A DNA stretch of 64,000 nucleotides from Planctomycetota bacterium (lineage in GTDB: Bacteria; Planctomycetota; MHYJ01; WSZJ01; JACPWG01): contig JACPWG010000022.1 in assembly GCA_016197205.1 (NCBI GenBank), positions 62,001 to 126,000 of the forward strand, read 5' to 3'. The notes under the pieces were generated by a model. That model was not told the DNA's origin. It did no database searches and saw only the letters and a list, made by a program, of their open reading frames with translations. Positions 8,961-17,707 of the stretch are shown one piece after another. A program made the translations under genes and the position numbers. How positions within the stretch are numbered: the stretch's first letter is position 1; each line of letters opens with the position of its first letter.

Positions 8961-11900
8961 GTGCGGACCAGCGCCTCCGCGTCGTGGAGCAGTCGCGCTT
9001 CGATGGCCGCGGCGAGGCCCTGCGCGAAGCCGCCGCGCTGCCAGGTGACTTCGGCTGCGAACGCGTCGGTCGCCGTGCGGCCGGAGAGGTCATAGGTCCG
9101 GCGCGGCTCCCGGGCAACGATAGCGCCTCGCCGCTCGATTCCTTCCGGCGGCGCGTAGTCGGCCCAAGGACCGTCCGTGGTCTGGACGAGGCAGGCATGG
9201 GCAGCCTGCGGGCCGTGCAGGAGGTGGATCCCGTTTTCCGGCTCCAGCCGCGGGTAGGCCAGCGGCCCCGAAAACTCGAAGGCGAGCCCGATCGTCCCGT
9301 CGCGCGGGCGCGCGGGAAAGTGCTCCGGCTGGTCGACCGCGGTCTTCAGCAGGGCCGGGCCGGCGGCGCGTCCGCTCGTGCCCGCTTCGAAGCGGCAGCA
9401 GGCGACCCGGTACTGGTGCGCGCGCGCTATGGCGAGGTAGCCTTCCGCGAGCAGGAAGAGGGTCGTACGGTCTTCACCATAGACCGCGAGGATGACCGCG
9501 TCCGGCCTGCGGCAGCGGAGGGACAAGAGACCGAGGAGGAGTCGGCGCCGACCCGCGCCGGCAGCCGCGAGTCGGTCCGCGAGGTCGGGGGGCCCGGCAT
9601 CCCCGCGGCCCGAGGCGGCGAGCCGCGCGGCTTCCTCCACCTCGCACGACTCGGAGACGGAGGCGTCGAGCTCCGCCAGGAACGTGCGGAGCTCCGGCAG
9701 ACGCCGGAGGCGGGCCTGTTCCTCTTTTCCCGACCGGGCCGCGTCGGCGGGTCGCTCCGCGAGTCGGTCGAGCCGGAAGCGCTCGTTCCGCAAGTCGAGA
9801 AGGGCCGGGGAGCGATCCAGGTCCTGCAGGAGGCGACGGAGGCCGGACGCCTGTCGCGCGGCTTCCACGGCGCCGGGATGGACCTGGGAGGCGGGCAGGG
9901 TTTTCCCCGCGGCGTCGAGTCGCGGCCGCACGCGCACGGCGAGGCCGGACGCGGCCACGCGCGCTTCGGCGGCGAGGGCCAGGTCGTCGTCGTAGGCGTT
10001 GAGCGCCTCGGCCAGGGGGACGAGGAGCTGTCGTTCGAGCGCCCGCTTGAGCGGCCGCGCGCCGTACCGTGCGTCGAAGCCGTCGATGGCGAGCCGACGC
10101 GCGACCTCGTCCGGAAGGGAGAGCTCGAGCTTGCGCGAGGCCACCCCGTCCCGGCGCGCGAGCCGGTCCAGCTCGCGTCGCGCGATCCCCAGGAGGGTCT
10201 CCTCCGCCAGGGGAAGGAAAGGGACCACACGGTCGATGCGATTCAGCAGTTCGGGGCGGAGAAAGGCCTCGACCTCCGAGAGGAAGAGAGCGCGCGCGTC
10301 CTGCCGGGCCCCGGCGTCGCGGTCGAAGCCCGCACGCCCTTCAAGATAACGCTCCGCGCCGAGGTTGGAGGTCATGACGACGACCGCGTTCGTGAAGTCC
10401 GCGACGCGACCGCCCGCGTCCGTGAGGCGGGCGTCCCCCAGCACCTGGAGCAGGTAGTCGAAAAAAAGCGGGTGTGCTTTTTCGACTTCGTCGAAGAGGA
10501 GGACGGAGAAGGGCTGTTCGCGGACGCGGGCCGTGAGGAGGCCCTCGGAGCCGAGCCGGGCGTCGCCGATGAGGCGAGCGATCGCGGCCGGCTCCGCGAA
10601 CTCGCCCAGGTCGAAGCGGGTGGTGCGCCGCCGATCGCCGAAGAAGAACTCGGCGAGCGCGCGCGCCATCTCCGTCTTGCCCACGCCCGTGGGTCCGATA
10701 AAAAGGAGGGAGGTGACGGGGCGCCGCGGGCGGGTGAGGCCCGCCTTGACGGTCGCGAGGAGCTCCACCACGAGGTCCACCGCCTCGGGCTGGCCGAGGA
10801 CGCGGCCGGCGAACCATTGTCGGACCTGCGCGAGGTCGAGGCGCGAGGCGTCGTCGAGGAGGAGGAGCGGCAGGCCCGTCTCGCGCGAGAAGGCCGCGGT
10901 GACGTCGCTCGGCGTGATGCGCGCGTGCGCGGCGCGGTCACGGGCGAGGTTTTCCAGGAAGCGGAGCGGCCGGCCCGGAAACGCCGAGTACGTGGCGTAC
11001 CGGCGGTGCAACCGGTCCAGCTCGGCGAGCGCCTCCGGCTCCACCGTGACGCCGCGCTCCGACTGGAGCGCCGCCGCGCGCTTGCCCACAATGGCCCGGG
11101 CGCGTTCCGGGGAGGGGGCCTCCACGTCGAGGCGGGCGAAGGCCTCGAGGAGGTGGGGATCTTCCGCCTCGAGCCGGGGGAGTTCCTCGGGCGTGCACTC
11201 GCAGATCCCGAGCACCTCCCCGCGCGCCAGCACGGGGCGCAGGAACCCCGCGACCCCCTGCGCCTGGTTTTCGCTCTTGCCCACTTCCAGCAGCTCGAGG
11301 AGCGAACCGAGGTGCAGAATGGCGTGCGCACGCGCGGCCTCGCGGCAGAGTTTCTGGCAACGCTCCTGCCACGCGCCGAAGCCGCACATGCCGGCGACCA
11401 GCCGGGCCCCGCTGGTCGCCCAGAATTGCGCGTCCGTCAGGCCGAGCGCGGCGCGGCGGCGGACGAGCGCATGAACGGCCGCGGTCTTGCCGACGCCGCT
11501 CGGGCCGACGAGGAGCACGCTTTGCGGTCGGTCTCCGGTGAGCGCGTCCGCCAGCCGTGCCACGAGCGCGTCGAGCTCGTAGCTTTCCGCGAGCGGCTCG
11601 CGCGTGAGGTCCGAGCCGACCTCCGGCAGGACGCCTTTCGGCTCCTCGGCGGCGCGGGACGCGAGGGCCGATTCCTTGGGCGTGCGCACATGGGCCCGGA
11701 AGGCGAGCCCCTCGACGTGGACTTCCTGGCAGCGCAGGAGCGGAAGGAGGCGGGCAAGCGACCCCGCCGCGCGCGTCCGGAGGAGGGCGATCCGGACGTG
11801 GGCCTCGAGCATCGCCGGAAGGTCCGCGGCGCGGCGCGCGACGACCTGGAGGTCGAGGGCCGGCACGAGCGCGAGCGTCGCGTCCTCGCCGTGGGCCCAG

Positions 11901-12196
11901 CGCACGACGTGAAACCGCAACTCCAAGGGTCGCGGCCAAGCGGGGTCCCTGCGCGGGGGCTCAAGCGCGAGGCGCAGCTCCTCCACGCTTGGCTCCGCGG
12001 CCGCGAGACGCCGGTGCACGTCCAGGGCAGGGGTTGCTTCGACAAGTTGGCGCGCTTGCTCGCGCAGCGAGTCCCGGAGGCGGGGCAGGTCGTTCTCGAG
12101 GCAGGACGCCTCGGGGAGCTGGAGGGCGTGGGCCAGGTAGAGGCCGTTTTCGAGCTGCTGGATGACGGTCCGGAGCGGGAAATCGAAGATCGGCAT
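8957..12196 (-). CDS. ClpA/B-like double-AAA+ ATPase with release-factor-like C-terminus, first gene
   Basis: 1079 residues. The first ~55 residues (PLRTVIQQLENGLYLAHA) resemble a HicB-like fold. AAA-1 has Walker A GPSGVGKT 231-238 but the degenerate Walker B ILHLGSLLEL near 293-302. AAA-2 is complete: GPTGVGKT 501-508, LLFDE 566-570, TSN 609-611, LNRIDR 651-656, YGARPLKR 711-718. Residues ~775-895 are helical (LRNERFRLDRL), and ~899-1000 align with the release-factor PCRF domain: AVILAVYGEDR, YLAIARAHQYRVACC, then LAFEFSGPLAYPRLEPENGI with a following His. This parallels the RF-2 pattern of a YLRWAESRGF-like helix and the E-x-G-x-H segment. No GGQ domain is present. This is the promoter-proximal gene, and its stop overlaps the next start. 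No strong Shine-Dalgarno or promoter was found upstream. Confidence 0.85.
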   Translation of the reverse strand: MPIFDFPLRTVIQQLENGLYLAHALQLPEASCLENDLPRLRDSLREQARQLVEATPALDVHRRLAAAEPSVEELRLALEPPRRDPAWPRPLELRFHVVRWAHGEDATLALVPALDLQVVARRAADLPAMLEAHVRIALLRTRAAGSLARLLPLLRCQEVHVEGLAFRAHVRTPKESALASRAAEEPKGVLPEVGSDLTREPLAESYELDALVARLADALTGDRPQSVLLVGPSGVGKTAAVHALVRRRAALGLTDAQFWATSGARLVAGMCGFGAWQERCQKLCREAARAHAILHLGSLLELLEVGKSENQAQGVAGFLRPVLARGEVLGICECTPEELPRLEAEDPHLLEAFARLDVEAPSPERARAIVGKRAAALQSERGVTVEPEALAELDRLHRRYATYSAFPGRPLRFLENLARDRAAHARITPSDVTAAFSRETGLPLLLLDDASRLDLAQVRQWFAGRVLGQPEAVDLVVELLATVKAGLTRPRRPVTSLLFIGPTGVGKTEMARALAEFFFGDRRRTTRFDLGEFAEPAAIARLIGDARLGSEGLLTARVREQPFSVLLFDEVEKAHPLFFDYLLQVLGDARLTDAGGRVADFTNAVVVMTSNLGAERYLEGRAGFDRDAGARQDARALFLSEVEAFLRPELLNRIDRVVPFLPLAEETLLGIARRELDRLARRDGVASRKLELSLPDEVARRLAIDGFDARYGARPLKRALERQLLVPLAEALNAYDDDLALAAEARVAASGLAVRVRPRLDAAGKTLPASQVHPGAVEAARQASGLRRLLQDLDRSPALLDLRNERFRLDRLAERPADAARSGKEEQARLRRLPELRTFLAELDASVSESCEVEEAARLAASGRGDAGPPDLADRLAAAGAGRRRLLLGLLSLRCRRPDAVILAVYGEDRTTLFLLAEGYLAIARAHQYRVACCRFEAGTSGRAAGPALLKTAVDQPEHFPARPRDGTIGLAFEFSGPLAYPRLEPENGIHLLHGPQAAHACLVQTTDGPWADYAPPEGIERRGAIVAREPRRTYDLSGRTATDAFAAEVTWQRGGFAQGLAAAIEARLLHDAEALVRT

Positions 12197-12294
12197 GGCG
12201 GGGGGCGACCCCTCGGAGGGGGTTGGAGAGCAGGCACAGGCGGGCCGACACGATTGCGCGCGAGCGGGAGCCTAAGTACCGCTTCACGGAAGTC
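12197..12294. other. Leader of the three-gene AAA+ operon
   Basis: About 100 GC-rich bases between the AAA+ operon start and the hairpin element at 12295. The GAGGGG run lies about 12 bases before the ATG, too far for a strong ribosome-binding site. I could not find a convincing -35/-10 pair. Confidence 0.35.
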
Positions 12295-12420
12295 GGTGAC
12301 CAATAGGCGAAGGCAAGTTTGGCCGCCCGCTAGGCGCGCGAGCGAGGCGTAGTAACGGAGAACTACGGCGAGCGAGCGCAACGACGGGGGCGGCCACAAT
12401 CGCCGAGCAAATTGGTCACC
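12295..12420. repeat. 126-bp imperfect palindromic element
   Basis: Outer arms GGTGACCAAT (12295-12304) and ATTGGTCACC (12411-12420) are perfectly complementary. Inside, GGCCGCCC pairs with GGGCGGCC, and a central GCGAGCGAGGCGTAGT arm pairs nearly perfectly with ACTACGGCGAGCGAGCGC. Transcribed on either strand it would form one long hairpin. A related sequence is visible near 17025-17075. Confidence 0.65.
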
Positions 12421-12444
12421 CCATTCTGTGGGGTGGTACTAAGG

Positions 12445-12608
12445 GCCCGCGCAGAAATAAGATTGCATTTTCGGGCGTGGTCCAGCACCTTGGCCGATCG
12501 ATAGCGTCTGCCCCATGCGAGCCGTGGCGGCCACTCGCGCGGGCGGGGACGCCCGCGCCCCCAGGCGGTGGTCGGCCTCCGAAAATGTGAACTTATTCTT
12601 GCGCGGGC
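12445..12608. repeat. Inverted-repeat element with AT-rich arms
   Basis: The left arm 12445-12474 (GCCCGCGCAGAAATAAG, then GCATTTTCGG) is complementary to the right arm 12579-12608 with about three mismatches. The middle holds a GC hairpin (GGGGACGCCCGCGCCCCC). A homologous element lies at 36466-36608 in front of the STAS gene. Confidence 0.6.
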
Positions 12609-12702
12609 GCTAACGCGGGTAGCCGCGACCAAATCCGAGCGCGGCGTCCGCGTTCGCGGCACCCCTCACCCCGACCCTCTCCCCTACGAGGGGAGCGGGT
12701 GG

Positions 12703-12754
12703 CTATTCCTCCCGCAGGATTTGCGCTCGACGCGCAAATCCTGCGGGGGAATAG
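12703..12754. terminator. Strong hairpin after the beta-propeller gene
   Basis: CTATTCCTCCCGCAGGATTT and its inverted partner AAATCCTGCGGGGGAATAG form a nearly perfect palindrome just past the stop at 12760. It belongs to a dispersed hairpin family also seen at 14607-14659 and 14751-14803, so it is primarily a repeat that may act as a terminator. There is no clear T-run. Confidence 0.45.
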
Positions 12755-12759
12755 CCTCC

Positions 12760-13956
12760 TCAGGCAGTCAGGTTGACAACATCGGTCGCGAAGTTGAGGC
12801 GGACCGGCAAACCGACGGCCTGCTGAATGGAGAATACATAAACCTTGCCCGAGCTGTTCACGCCTCGGTTCAGCCAGACCTCGGGGTCGGAGTAGAATTC
12901 GTAGCCTTGCGCCGAAGGGATTGCTTGGCTGGACATGTTCAAGTCGGCGCCAGTGGCGCTGCCGAGCGCTCCGTGATCGATCCACGCCACTGTCTGTGAA
13001 GTAGTACTGCTCCGGGCCGCGACGACAAAGCTTGCGTGCTCGATGGTGCCTGCCCCCGAGAACCAGCCCGAGATCAGAACAGACGGCTCGCCCGAAAACG
13101 TTGCTCCGTTACCGGGCACGCACTTCTGCCATGGCGTCCAACTCAGAATACCCGTGTCCCCACCGACGCTCTCCTTGCAAGCCCAGATCTTGCCGCCGTC
13201 CCAATAGACCACCACGGGGACGCCAACCTCGTCTTGTGCCCAGGTGGGCGAGCCCGTAGCCAGGGCAGGGAGCGCAAGCCAGGGACCGACGAATCCCCAT
13301 ACCCCCGCATTGTTGTCCGCCAGGAAGGCGATCCAACTCCCGCCCCCAGAGGTCGACATCACAGCGCCCTGAAAGGTGAAAGCGAAGGAGCTAGGCCTGC
13401 GCGGCGTGCCGGGAAAGAAATAACGCGGCAGACCGAACATTCCGAAGGCCTGCGGCGTGCTTGCCGCGTCTAGAACGCCCACAACGAGCGTCCAGCAGCC
13501 GCGGAACAGACCGTCGGCGCCTTGGGTGATCTTGTAGAGAGCGCCGCTCTCGTCCTTGCCGAACAGCTCAATGAGATGGGTGAGAGGATTGAGCCCGGCG
13601 CCGAGGTCAGAAGCACTCCAGGTTGGCGGGTCCGCAATTTCGGTGAAAGTGAGGGAGGGCGTTGTTTCGTCTCCGGTCATCGTTGCCCACACGACACCGT
13701 GATTCCCCTGGATGTCGCTGCATCGTGCGAAGATGAAGATGTTGCCTTGGGTGTCGGAGCAGACCGCCGGTCGGCCGGCGTTGAAGCATCCCGCCCCCGG
13801 CGGTACGCTCGCCGTGCGCCAAGTGAAGGAGGGACTGTCGGAATCCAGGTCGGTAGTGAATCCAAAAGTCATCTGATTACTATTGACCCCGCCGACGTAA
13901 AAACTGAACAGGCGAGTGCCGCTCTTGCTAACGGCCGTATGGATCAATCTAGCCAC
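12760..13956 (-). CDS. Predicted beta-propeller (PLL/sialidase-fold-like) protein
   Basis: About 398 residues of repetitive beta-strand units, each with a Trp/aromatic and small-residue strand such as PSFTWRTASVPPG, HGVVWATMTGD, GSWIAFLADNN and VPVVVYWDGGKIW, as in PLL-type lectins and other six/seven-bladed propellers. No catalytic residues or secretion signal are evident. I place the start at the GTG at 13956 because AGGGAG precedes it; an in-frame GTG at 13980 lacks a ribosome-binding site. Base composition is visibly less GC-rich than the neighbours, and the gene is bracketed by repeats, suggesting acquisition. A sugar- or surface-binding role is conceivable but unproven. Confidence 0.6.
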   Translation of the reverse strand: MARLIHTAVSKSGTRLFSFYVGGVNSNQMTFGFTTDLDSDSPSFTWRTASVPPGAGCFNAGRPAVCSDTQGNIFIFARCSDIQGNHGVVWATMTGDETTPSLTFTEIADPPTWSASDLGAGLNPLTHLIELFGKDESGALYKITQGADGLFRGCWTLVVGVLDAASTPQAFGMFGLPRYFFPGTPRRPSSFAFTFQGAVMSTSGGGSWIAFLADNNAGVWGFVGPWLALPALATGSPTWAQDEVGVPVVVYWDGGKIWACKESVGGDTGILSWTPWQKCVPGNGATFSGEPSVLISGWFSGAGTIEHASFVVAARSSTTSQTVAWIDHGALGSATGADLNMSSQAIPSAQGYEFYSDPEVWLNRGVNSSGKVYVFSIQQAVGLPVRLNFATDVVNLTA

Positions 13957-15108
13957 CTGGAGCTCCCTGAAGAATAGCACGGATCGGAAGGTACGTGAGT
14001 GCCAAGGAAGAGCTTTGCTTGGCGGCGAGCGATTCGGAGACGGCTAATCGACGCGTGCTCCGCAGCCGGCATATTGGCCGACCGGCGGCGCATGTGTTCG
14101 AGAACGCCTCGCGCTCTCAAAACGGCCGGAGCTTCATTCGGACCCGCAAGGTCCGCGACTTCGACGCGAGCCCAGGGGCCTTCCACATCGATCCTGGGGG
14201 TTCACGAGATGGGCACGATCGCGGCGAAGCGGGTCCGCGACGGTCACACGGAACCGCGACCGTGAGGGAGCGGTCTCCGCGCGTTCTTTCAGAGCCGCGG
14301 ATTCGGCCTCGCTGCCCGATGGGTTCCCACGGCGCCCGCCTGCGGATCGGCAGCCTCGGAGCGGAGGTCATGGCAGGACGCCCCAGATCGCTCCCTCACG
14401 GTCGCGGGTCGGTTTTCACGCGGCACGCGAGGCGCGCCAGGGCCCCGAGTGGACCTACAACTTTTCTTCTGAGCGTGTTGGATGCGGGGCGCCTCGAGGC
14501 GGGACGCGTCCGCGACGGACACGAATGACCTGCGGAAACGAGATTGAAGGCCCACCAGGCCGCGGCCTGACGCCGCCACTCGCTCCGAGAAATGGTGTCG
14601 CGAAATGCTGTTTCCCCGCAGGATTTGCGCTACAGGCGCAAAGCCCGCGGGGAAACAGCCCACCGCGGGTAGCCGCAATCAAAGTCGGATACGGGCACGA
14701 CGCCTGTGGCACCCCTCAGACCGACCGTCTCCCCTACGAAGGGCGAGGGTGGCTATTCCCCCCCAAAACATCTGCGCACATCGCGCAAATGTTGCGGGGC
14801 AGCAGCATACAGTGGGACCCCGGAGCTGTCAAGACTCGGTTCAGTTGTCGCTGTCCCGACTGTGGGTCACCGCTCCGGGTGGCCAATGCTGCGCCCACCG
14901 CCGCGCCGAAGATTGCTTTTTCGGCAACAATTGCTTCCCGCAGGGATTCGGTTGCGAGACCGAACCCGAGGGAACCCAAGGACGAGCTGAGACCGCTCCC
15001 TCACGGTCGCGGTTCGGATCGGCTGCGCCATTCGATTCGTGAGCGTTTCGTCCTTCGGTGTCTTCGGCGGCCCCCCCCCTTAGGTTGCGGCCAGGGGCTG
15101 CTCTGGGA
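13957..15108. repeat. 1.15-kb gene-free block of palindromic repeats
   Basis: No believable gene. The block contains three GC-rich units (14250-14273 direct; 14389-14411 and 14993-15016 inverted), each built on the core CCGCGACCGTGAGGGAGCGG. It also holds two hairpins of the CCCGCAGGATTTGCGC family at 14607-14659 and 14751-14803, each followed or preceded by a CTCTCCCCTACGA-like segment also found at 12675-12690. The density of copies suggests repeated insertion into a non-essential spot. Confidence 0.6.
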
Positions 15109-15831
15109 CTAGCGAAGTCCTCCCTTGCGGAGCGGGGCCAGCCCTTCCACGGCGCCGCCAAGAAGCGTCAGCAAGGAGCCGGTCAGCCCCATCCACACTC
15201 CCGGAAGGGGCCTGCTCGCTACAGCAGAGAAGTCTCTCGGTCCAGAATCGAGAAGGAAGAGTTGGAACCACAGGAAGACCATCGCTGCCCCGAGGGTCTG
15301 GCAGGCGAGAATCTGGGTTTCCTCCGCGACGGGACGCAGTCTGCTGCGGAGGCTCAGGACCGCCGTTCCTCCGATTCCACTCCAAGCGAGAACGAGGTAC
15401 ACGCGTTCCAAGTGGTAGCCGATGTCGAGACCGGCGTGCCTCTCGTCCGGCCACGGCCAGGCCCAGAGGCATAGCGCGACCGCCAGGATCCCGACCCCGT
15501 GGGAGAGCAGCACTGCCTGTCGACTCCAGCGGACCGCGGAGGCGTGGCTGAACAGCTCGGCCGCCGCGCGGAGCGCGACGACCAGCCCAAAGAAATGCGG
15601 GACATGGAAGATCGTGCGGAGGGCGAGCGAAAGGAGGAAGCCGGGCGGAGGGTCTCCGACTCGGCGGAAGCCGGCTCCCAGGTGCCCGGGAGCCAGCTCG
15701 GACAAGGCGGAAGGGGTGAGTGGCCAGAAGTAGCCGACGTGAATCGGAAGGAACCACGCTGCCGCGAGGAGGACGCCGCCGAGGAGGCCTAACAGCCGCC
15801 CCACGTCCCGCCGTCCGTCGCCTGGATTCAT
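15109..15831 (-). CDS. Polytopic membrane protein of unknown function
   Basis: 240 residues with five or so hydrophobic helices: LLGLLGGVLLAAAWFLPI near residues 10-30, LALRTIFHVPHFFGLVVAL, VLLSHGVGILAVALCLWAW, VYLVLAWSGIGGTAVLS, and LGAAMVFLWFQLFLL. The first helix follows MNPGDGRRD, so I start at the ATG at 15831; the longer frame upstream has no hydrophobic or conserved content. The C-terminus is short and basic. I do not recognise the family. It is isolated on the minus strand, with repeats downstream and the divergent YceH gene upstream. Confidence 0.6.
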   Translation of the reverse strand: MNPGDGRRDVGRLLGLLGGVLLAAAWFLPIHVGYFWPLTPSALSELAPGHLGAGFRRVGDPPPGFLLSLALRTIFHVPHFFGLVVALRAAAELFSHASAVRWSRQAVLLSHGVGILAVALCLWAWPWPDERHAGLDIGYHLERVYLVLAWSGIGGTAVLSLRSRLRPVAEETQILACQTLGAAMVFLWFQLFLLDSGPRDFSAVASRPLPGVWMGLTGSLLTLLGGAVEGLAPLRKGGLR

Positions 15832-16141
15832 CGGCAACGACTCTACCGGAGGTGCTCCTGCCCTTGGTCCTGGACGTTCGCTGGAGGTCGGAAATGGGGA
15901 CCGGCTCTCGCTCGTCGGAAGGAGGCGCCAGTCCCCATGCCGTTGCCCGCGACAGCCCGTTGCGGCGGCACTCCTCGACAGTATAGTGCGCTGGAGTCCG
16001 CGAGGGCAAGTGAAGGACACCAACCGTGCGGTGCTGGATTCGTGAAGCGACTTCGGTTGCTTGGCCCCCGCCCATCTGGTATGAATGCGCATCCCGGCGC
16101 GCCTGGTTACCGGCTCTTTTCACTCGCGTGAGGTGACGCCC
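15832..16141. other. Divergent intergenic region
   Basis: It separates the membrane-protein gene and the yceH-like gene. The only readable signal is the plus-strand promoter at 16057-16085. Confidence 0.4.
16057..16085 (+). promoter_or_regulatory. Candidate sigma70 promoter of the yceH-like gene
   Basis: TTGCTT (16057-16062) and TATGAA (16080-16085) are separated by 17 bases, about 57 bases before the ATG at 16142. Confidence 0.55.
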
Positions 16142-16837
16142 ATGCCCCCGACGCTCGACCCTACGGAGCGCCGCATCATCGGCGTCCTGCTCGAAAAGGC
16201 GTTGACGACGCCCGAATACTACCCGCTGACGGTGAATGCCCTCGTTGCCGCCTGCAACCAGAAGAGCAACCGAGACCCCGTGACCGCCTACGAGGAATAC
16301 GAGATCGAGGGGGCGCTTCGCTCCCTGCTGGACAAGCGGTGGGTCGCCCGCCCGGAAGCGCAGGGACGAGTCGCGCGGTGGCGGCACTGCGTGGACGAGC
16401 GACTCGGGCTCGTCCCGGTGGAGCAGGCGGTGTTGGCGGAACTGCTCCTGCGCGGGGCGCAACAGCCGGGCGAACTGCGGGCGCGCGCCTCCCGGATGGC
16501 GGAACTGCCGACGCAGGAGGCGCTCACGACCATTCTGGACCGGCTGGCCTCGCGCACGCCGCCGCTCGTGGAGCGCCGGCCGCGCGTGTCCGGTGAGCGG
16601 GCGGATCGCTACGGCCAGACCCTTGCCTCGGACGGTGCGCCGCCCGCCGCCGCGGCGGAACCGGAACGCGGACCCGCGAGCCCCGCACTCCCGTCGCCAG
16701 TGGCCGTCCCGTCCGCGACGACCGTCGCACCAGGGACTGCTCCCGTCCCCGCCCTTACGGACCGCGTCGCGACGCTCGAGCGGGAGGTGGCCGTGCTCAA
16801 AGCGGCGCTGGAGTCCCTGCGCACCCGGACGACATGA
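16142..16837 (+). CDS. yceH: YceH/UPF0502 family protein
   Basis: 231 residues. The N-terminal ~155 residues match the UPF0502 family of tandem winged-helix folds: LDPTERRIIGVLLEKALTTP, YYPLTVNALVAACNQKSNRD and YEEYEIEGALRSLLDK. A Pro/Ala-rich linker then leads to a short coiled coil (RVATLEREVAVLKAALESL), a C-terminal arrangement also seen in other members. The start at 16142 has GAGGTGA upstream; the in-frame ATG at 16085 lies at the end of the promoter. The biochemical role of the family is unknown; a DNA- or protein-binding role is suggested by the fold. Confidence 0.85.
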   Translation: MPPTLDPTERRIIGVLLEKALTTPEYYPLTVNALVAACNQKSNRDPVTAYEEYEIEGALRSLLDKRWVARPEAQGRVARWRHCVDERLGLVPVEQAVLAELLLRGAQQPGELRARASRMAELPTQEALTTILDRLASRTPPLVERRPRVSGERADRYGQTLASDGAPPAAAAEPERGPASPALPSPVAVPSATTVAPGTAPVPALTDRVATLEREVAVLKAALESLRTRTT

Positions 16838-17284
16838 GGTCGAGCGGCGTTCGCTCGAGCCCGGTCGCAGGGGGGTGGGGACTTGGTTGCGGCCACCGGC
16901 CGCGGTAGGACTCGAGGCGTTGGTCAATTTTTGTCCTGGGAAGGCGTCGATGCGGAGCGAGCTTCGACGCCGGGACGGCAGAAGGACGCGCTGGGCTCGC
17001 ACCTTCGCCCTGGGTGCCGCCCCACGGAATTGGGTGATCAACTTGCTCTGCGGTTTCGGCCGCCCGCGCGAGCGTCGGCCCGAAGCGTGCTGTCTCGCTG
17101 ACGGATTGCGGCCGAGTCCGCCGGATCGTGTCACGGCAAATCGCGGCTCGTGTGGCCCTTCGCGCGGGCCGGCCTGCGCTCCGTAGTTCGCGGTGAGCGA
17201 GCGAAGGATGGAGCCCTGCGCCCCCAGGCCTCGTGCGCGGACTTCGTCGACGGGCTGGTAGTTCTCTCAACCCCGGAGGTGGCT
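16838..17284. repeat. Repeat-bearing gap before the HIT gene
   Basis: No gene seen. A 28-base segment at 16883-16910 (TTGGTTGCGGCCACCGGCCG core) is present as an exact reverse complement at 59765-59792, inside a broken gene. Further on, 17025-17075 resembles the 126-bp palindrome at 12295-12420, and 17150-17255 resembles pieces of the 125-bp element. Confidence 0.55.
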
Positions 17285-17707
17285 GTGCCTAGCGTCTTTA
17301 CCCGGATCATGAGTGGTGAGTTCCCGGGCCGCTTTGTCTGGAAGGACGACCGGGCAGTCGCCTTCCTCTCGATCAATCCCCTCCGGCCCGGCCATACGCT
17401 CGTGGTGCCGCGCATGGAGGTCGACCACTGGCTCGACCTCCCGCCCGACCTTGCCCTGCACTTGATGGGGGTCGCGCAGTCCGTAGGAAAAGCCTTGCAG
17501 AAGGGGTTCCGCCCGCTCAAGGTGGGCCTGCTGGTCGCGGGCCTGGAAGTACCGCACACCCACTTGCACCTCGTTCCCTTCAATGCCCTCACCGACCTGG
17601 ATTTCCGCAACCAGGAGAAGAACCCCGCCCCCGCCGACCTCGATCGCGCCGCCGCCACGATCCGCGCCGCCCTGCGCGAGCTGGGCTACGCGCAGGCCGC
17701 GGAATGA
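17285..17707 (+). CDS. HIT (histidine triad) family protein
   Basis: 140 residues of the HIT superfamily, nucleotide hydrolases or transferases acting on AMP-linked substrates. Visible features are the N-terminal SVFTRIMSGEFPGRFVW, the strand PLRPGHTLVVPR and the catalytic HTHLHLVP triad near residues 101-108, where the middle His would be the nucleophile. Length fits the HINT-type branch. The start is the GTG at 17285, with GGAGGT five bases upstream; the in-frame upstream extension lies in repeat DNA. Physiological substrate unknown. Confidence 0.9.
   Translation: MPSVFTRIMSGEFPGRFVWKDDRAVAFLSINPLRPGHTLVVPRMEVDHWLDLPPDLALHLMGVAQSVGKALQKGFRPLKVGLLVAGLEVPHTHLHLVPFNALTDLDFRNQEKNPAPADLDRAAATIRAALRELGYAQAAE

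Noticed and set aside
8828..12352. Plus-strand open frame of 1174 codons opposite the first AAA+ gene
   Set aside because: Antisense GC shadow; low-complexity Arg/Gly/Glu translation.
12703..12754. Hairpin taken as a transcription attenuator or riboswitch
   Set aside because: It belongs to a dispersed palindrome family and has no conserved aptamer-like features or T-run.
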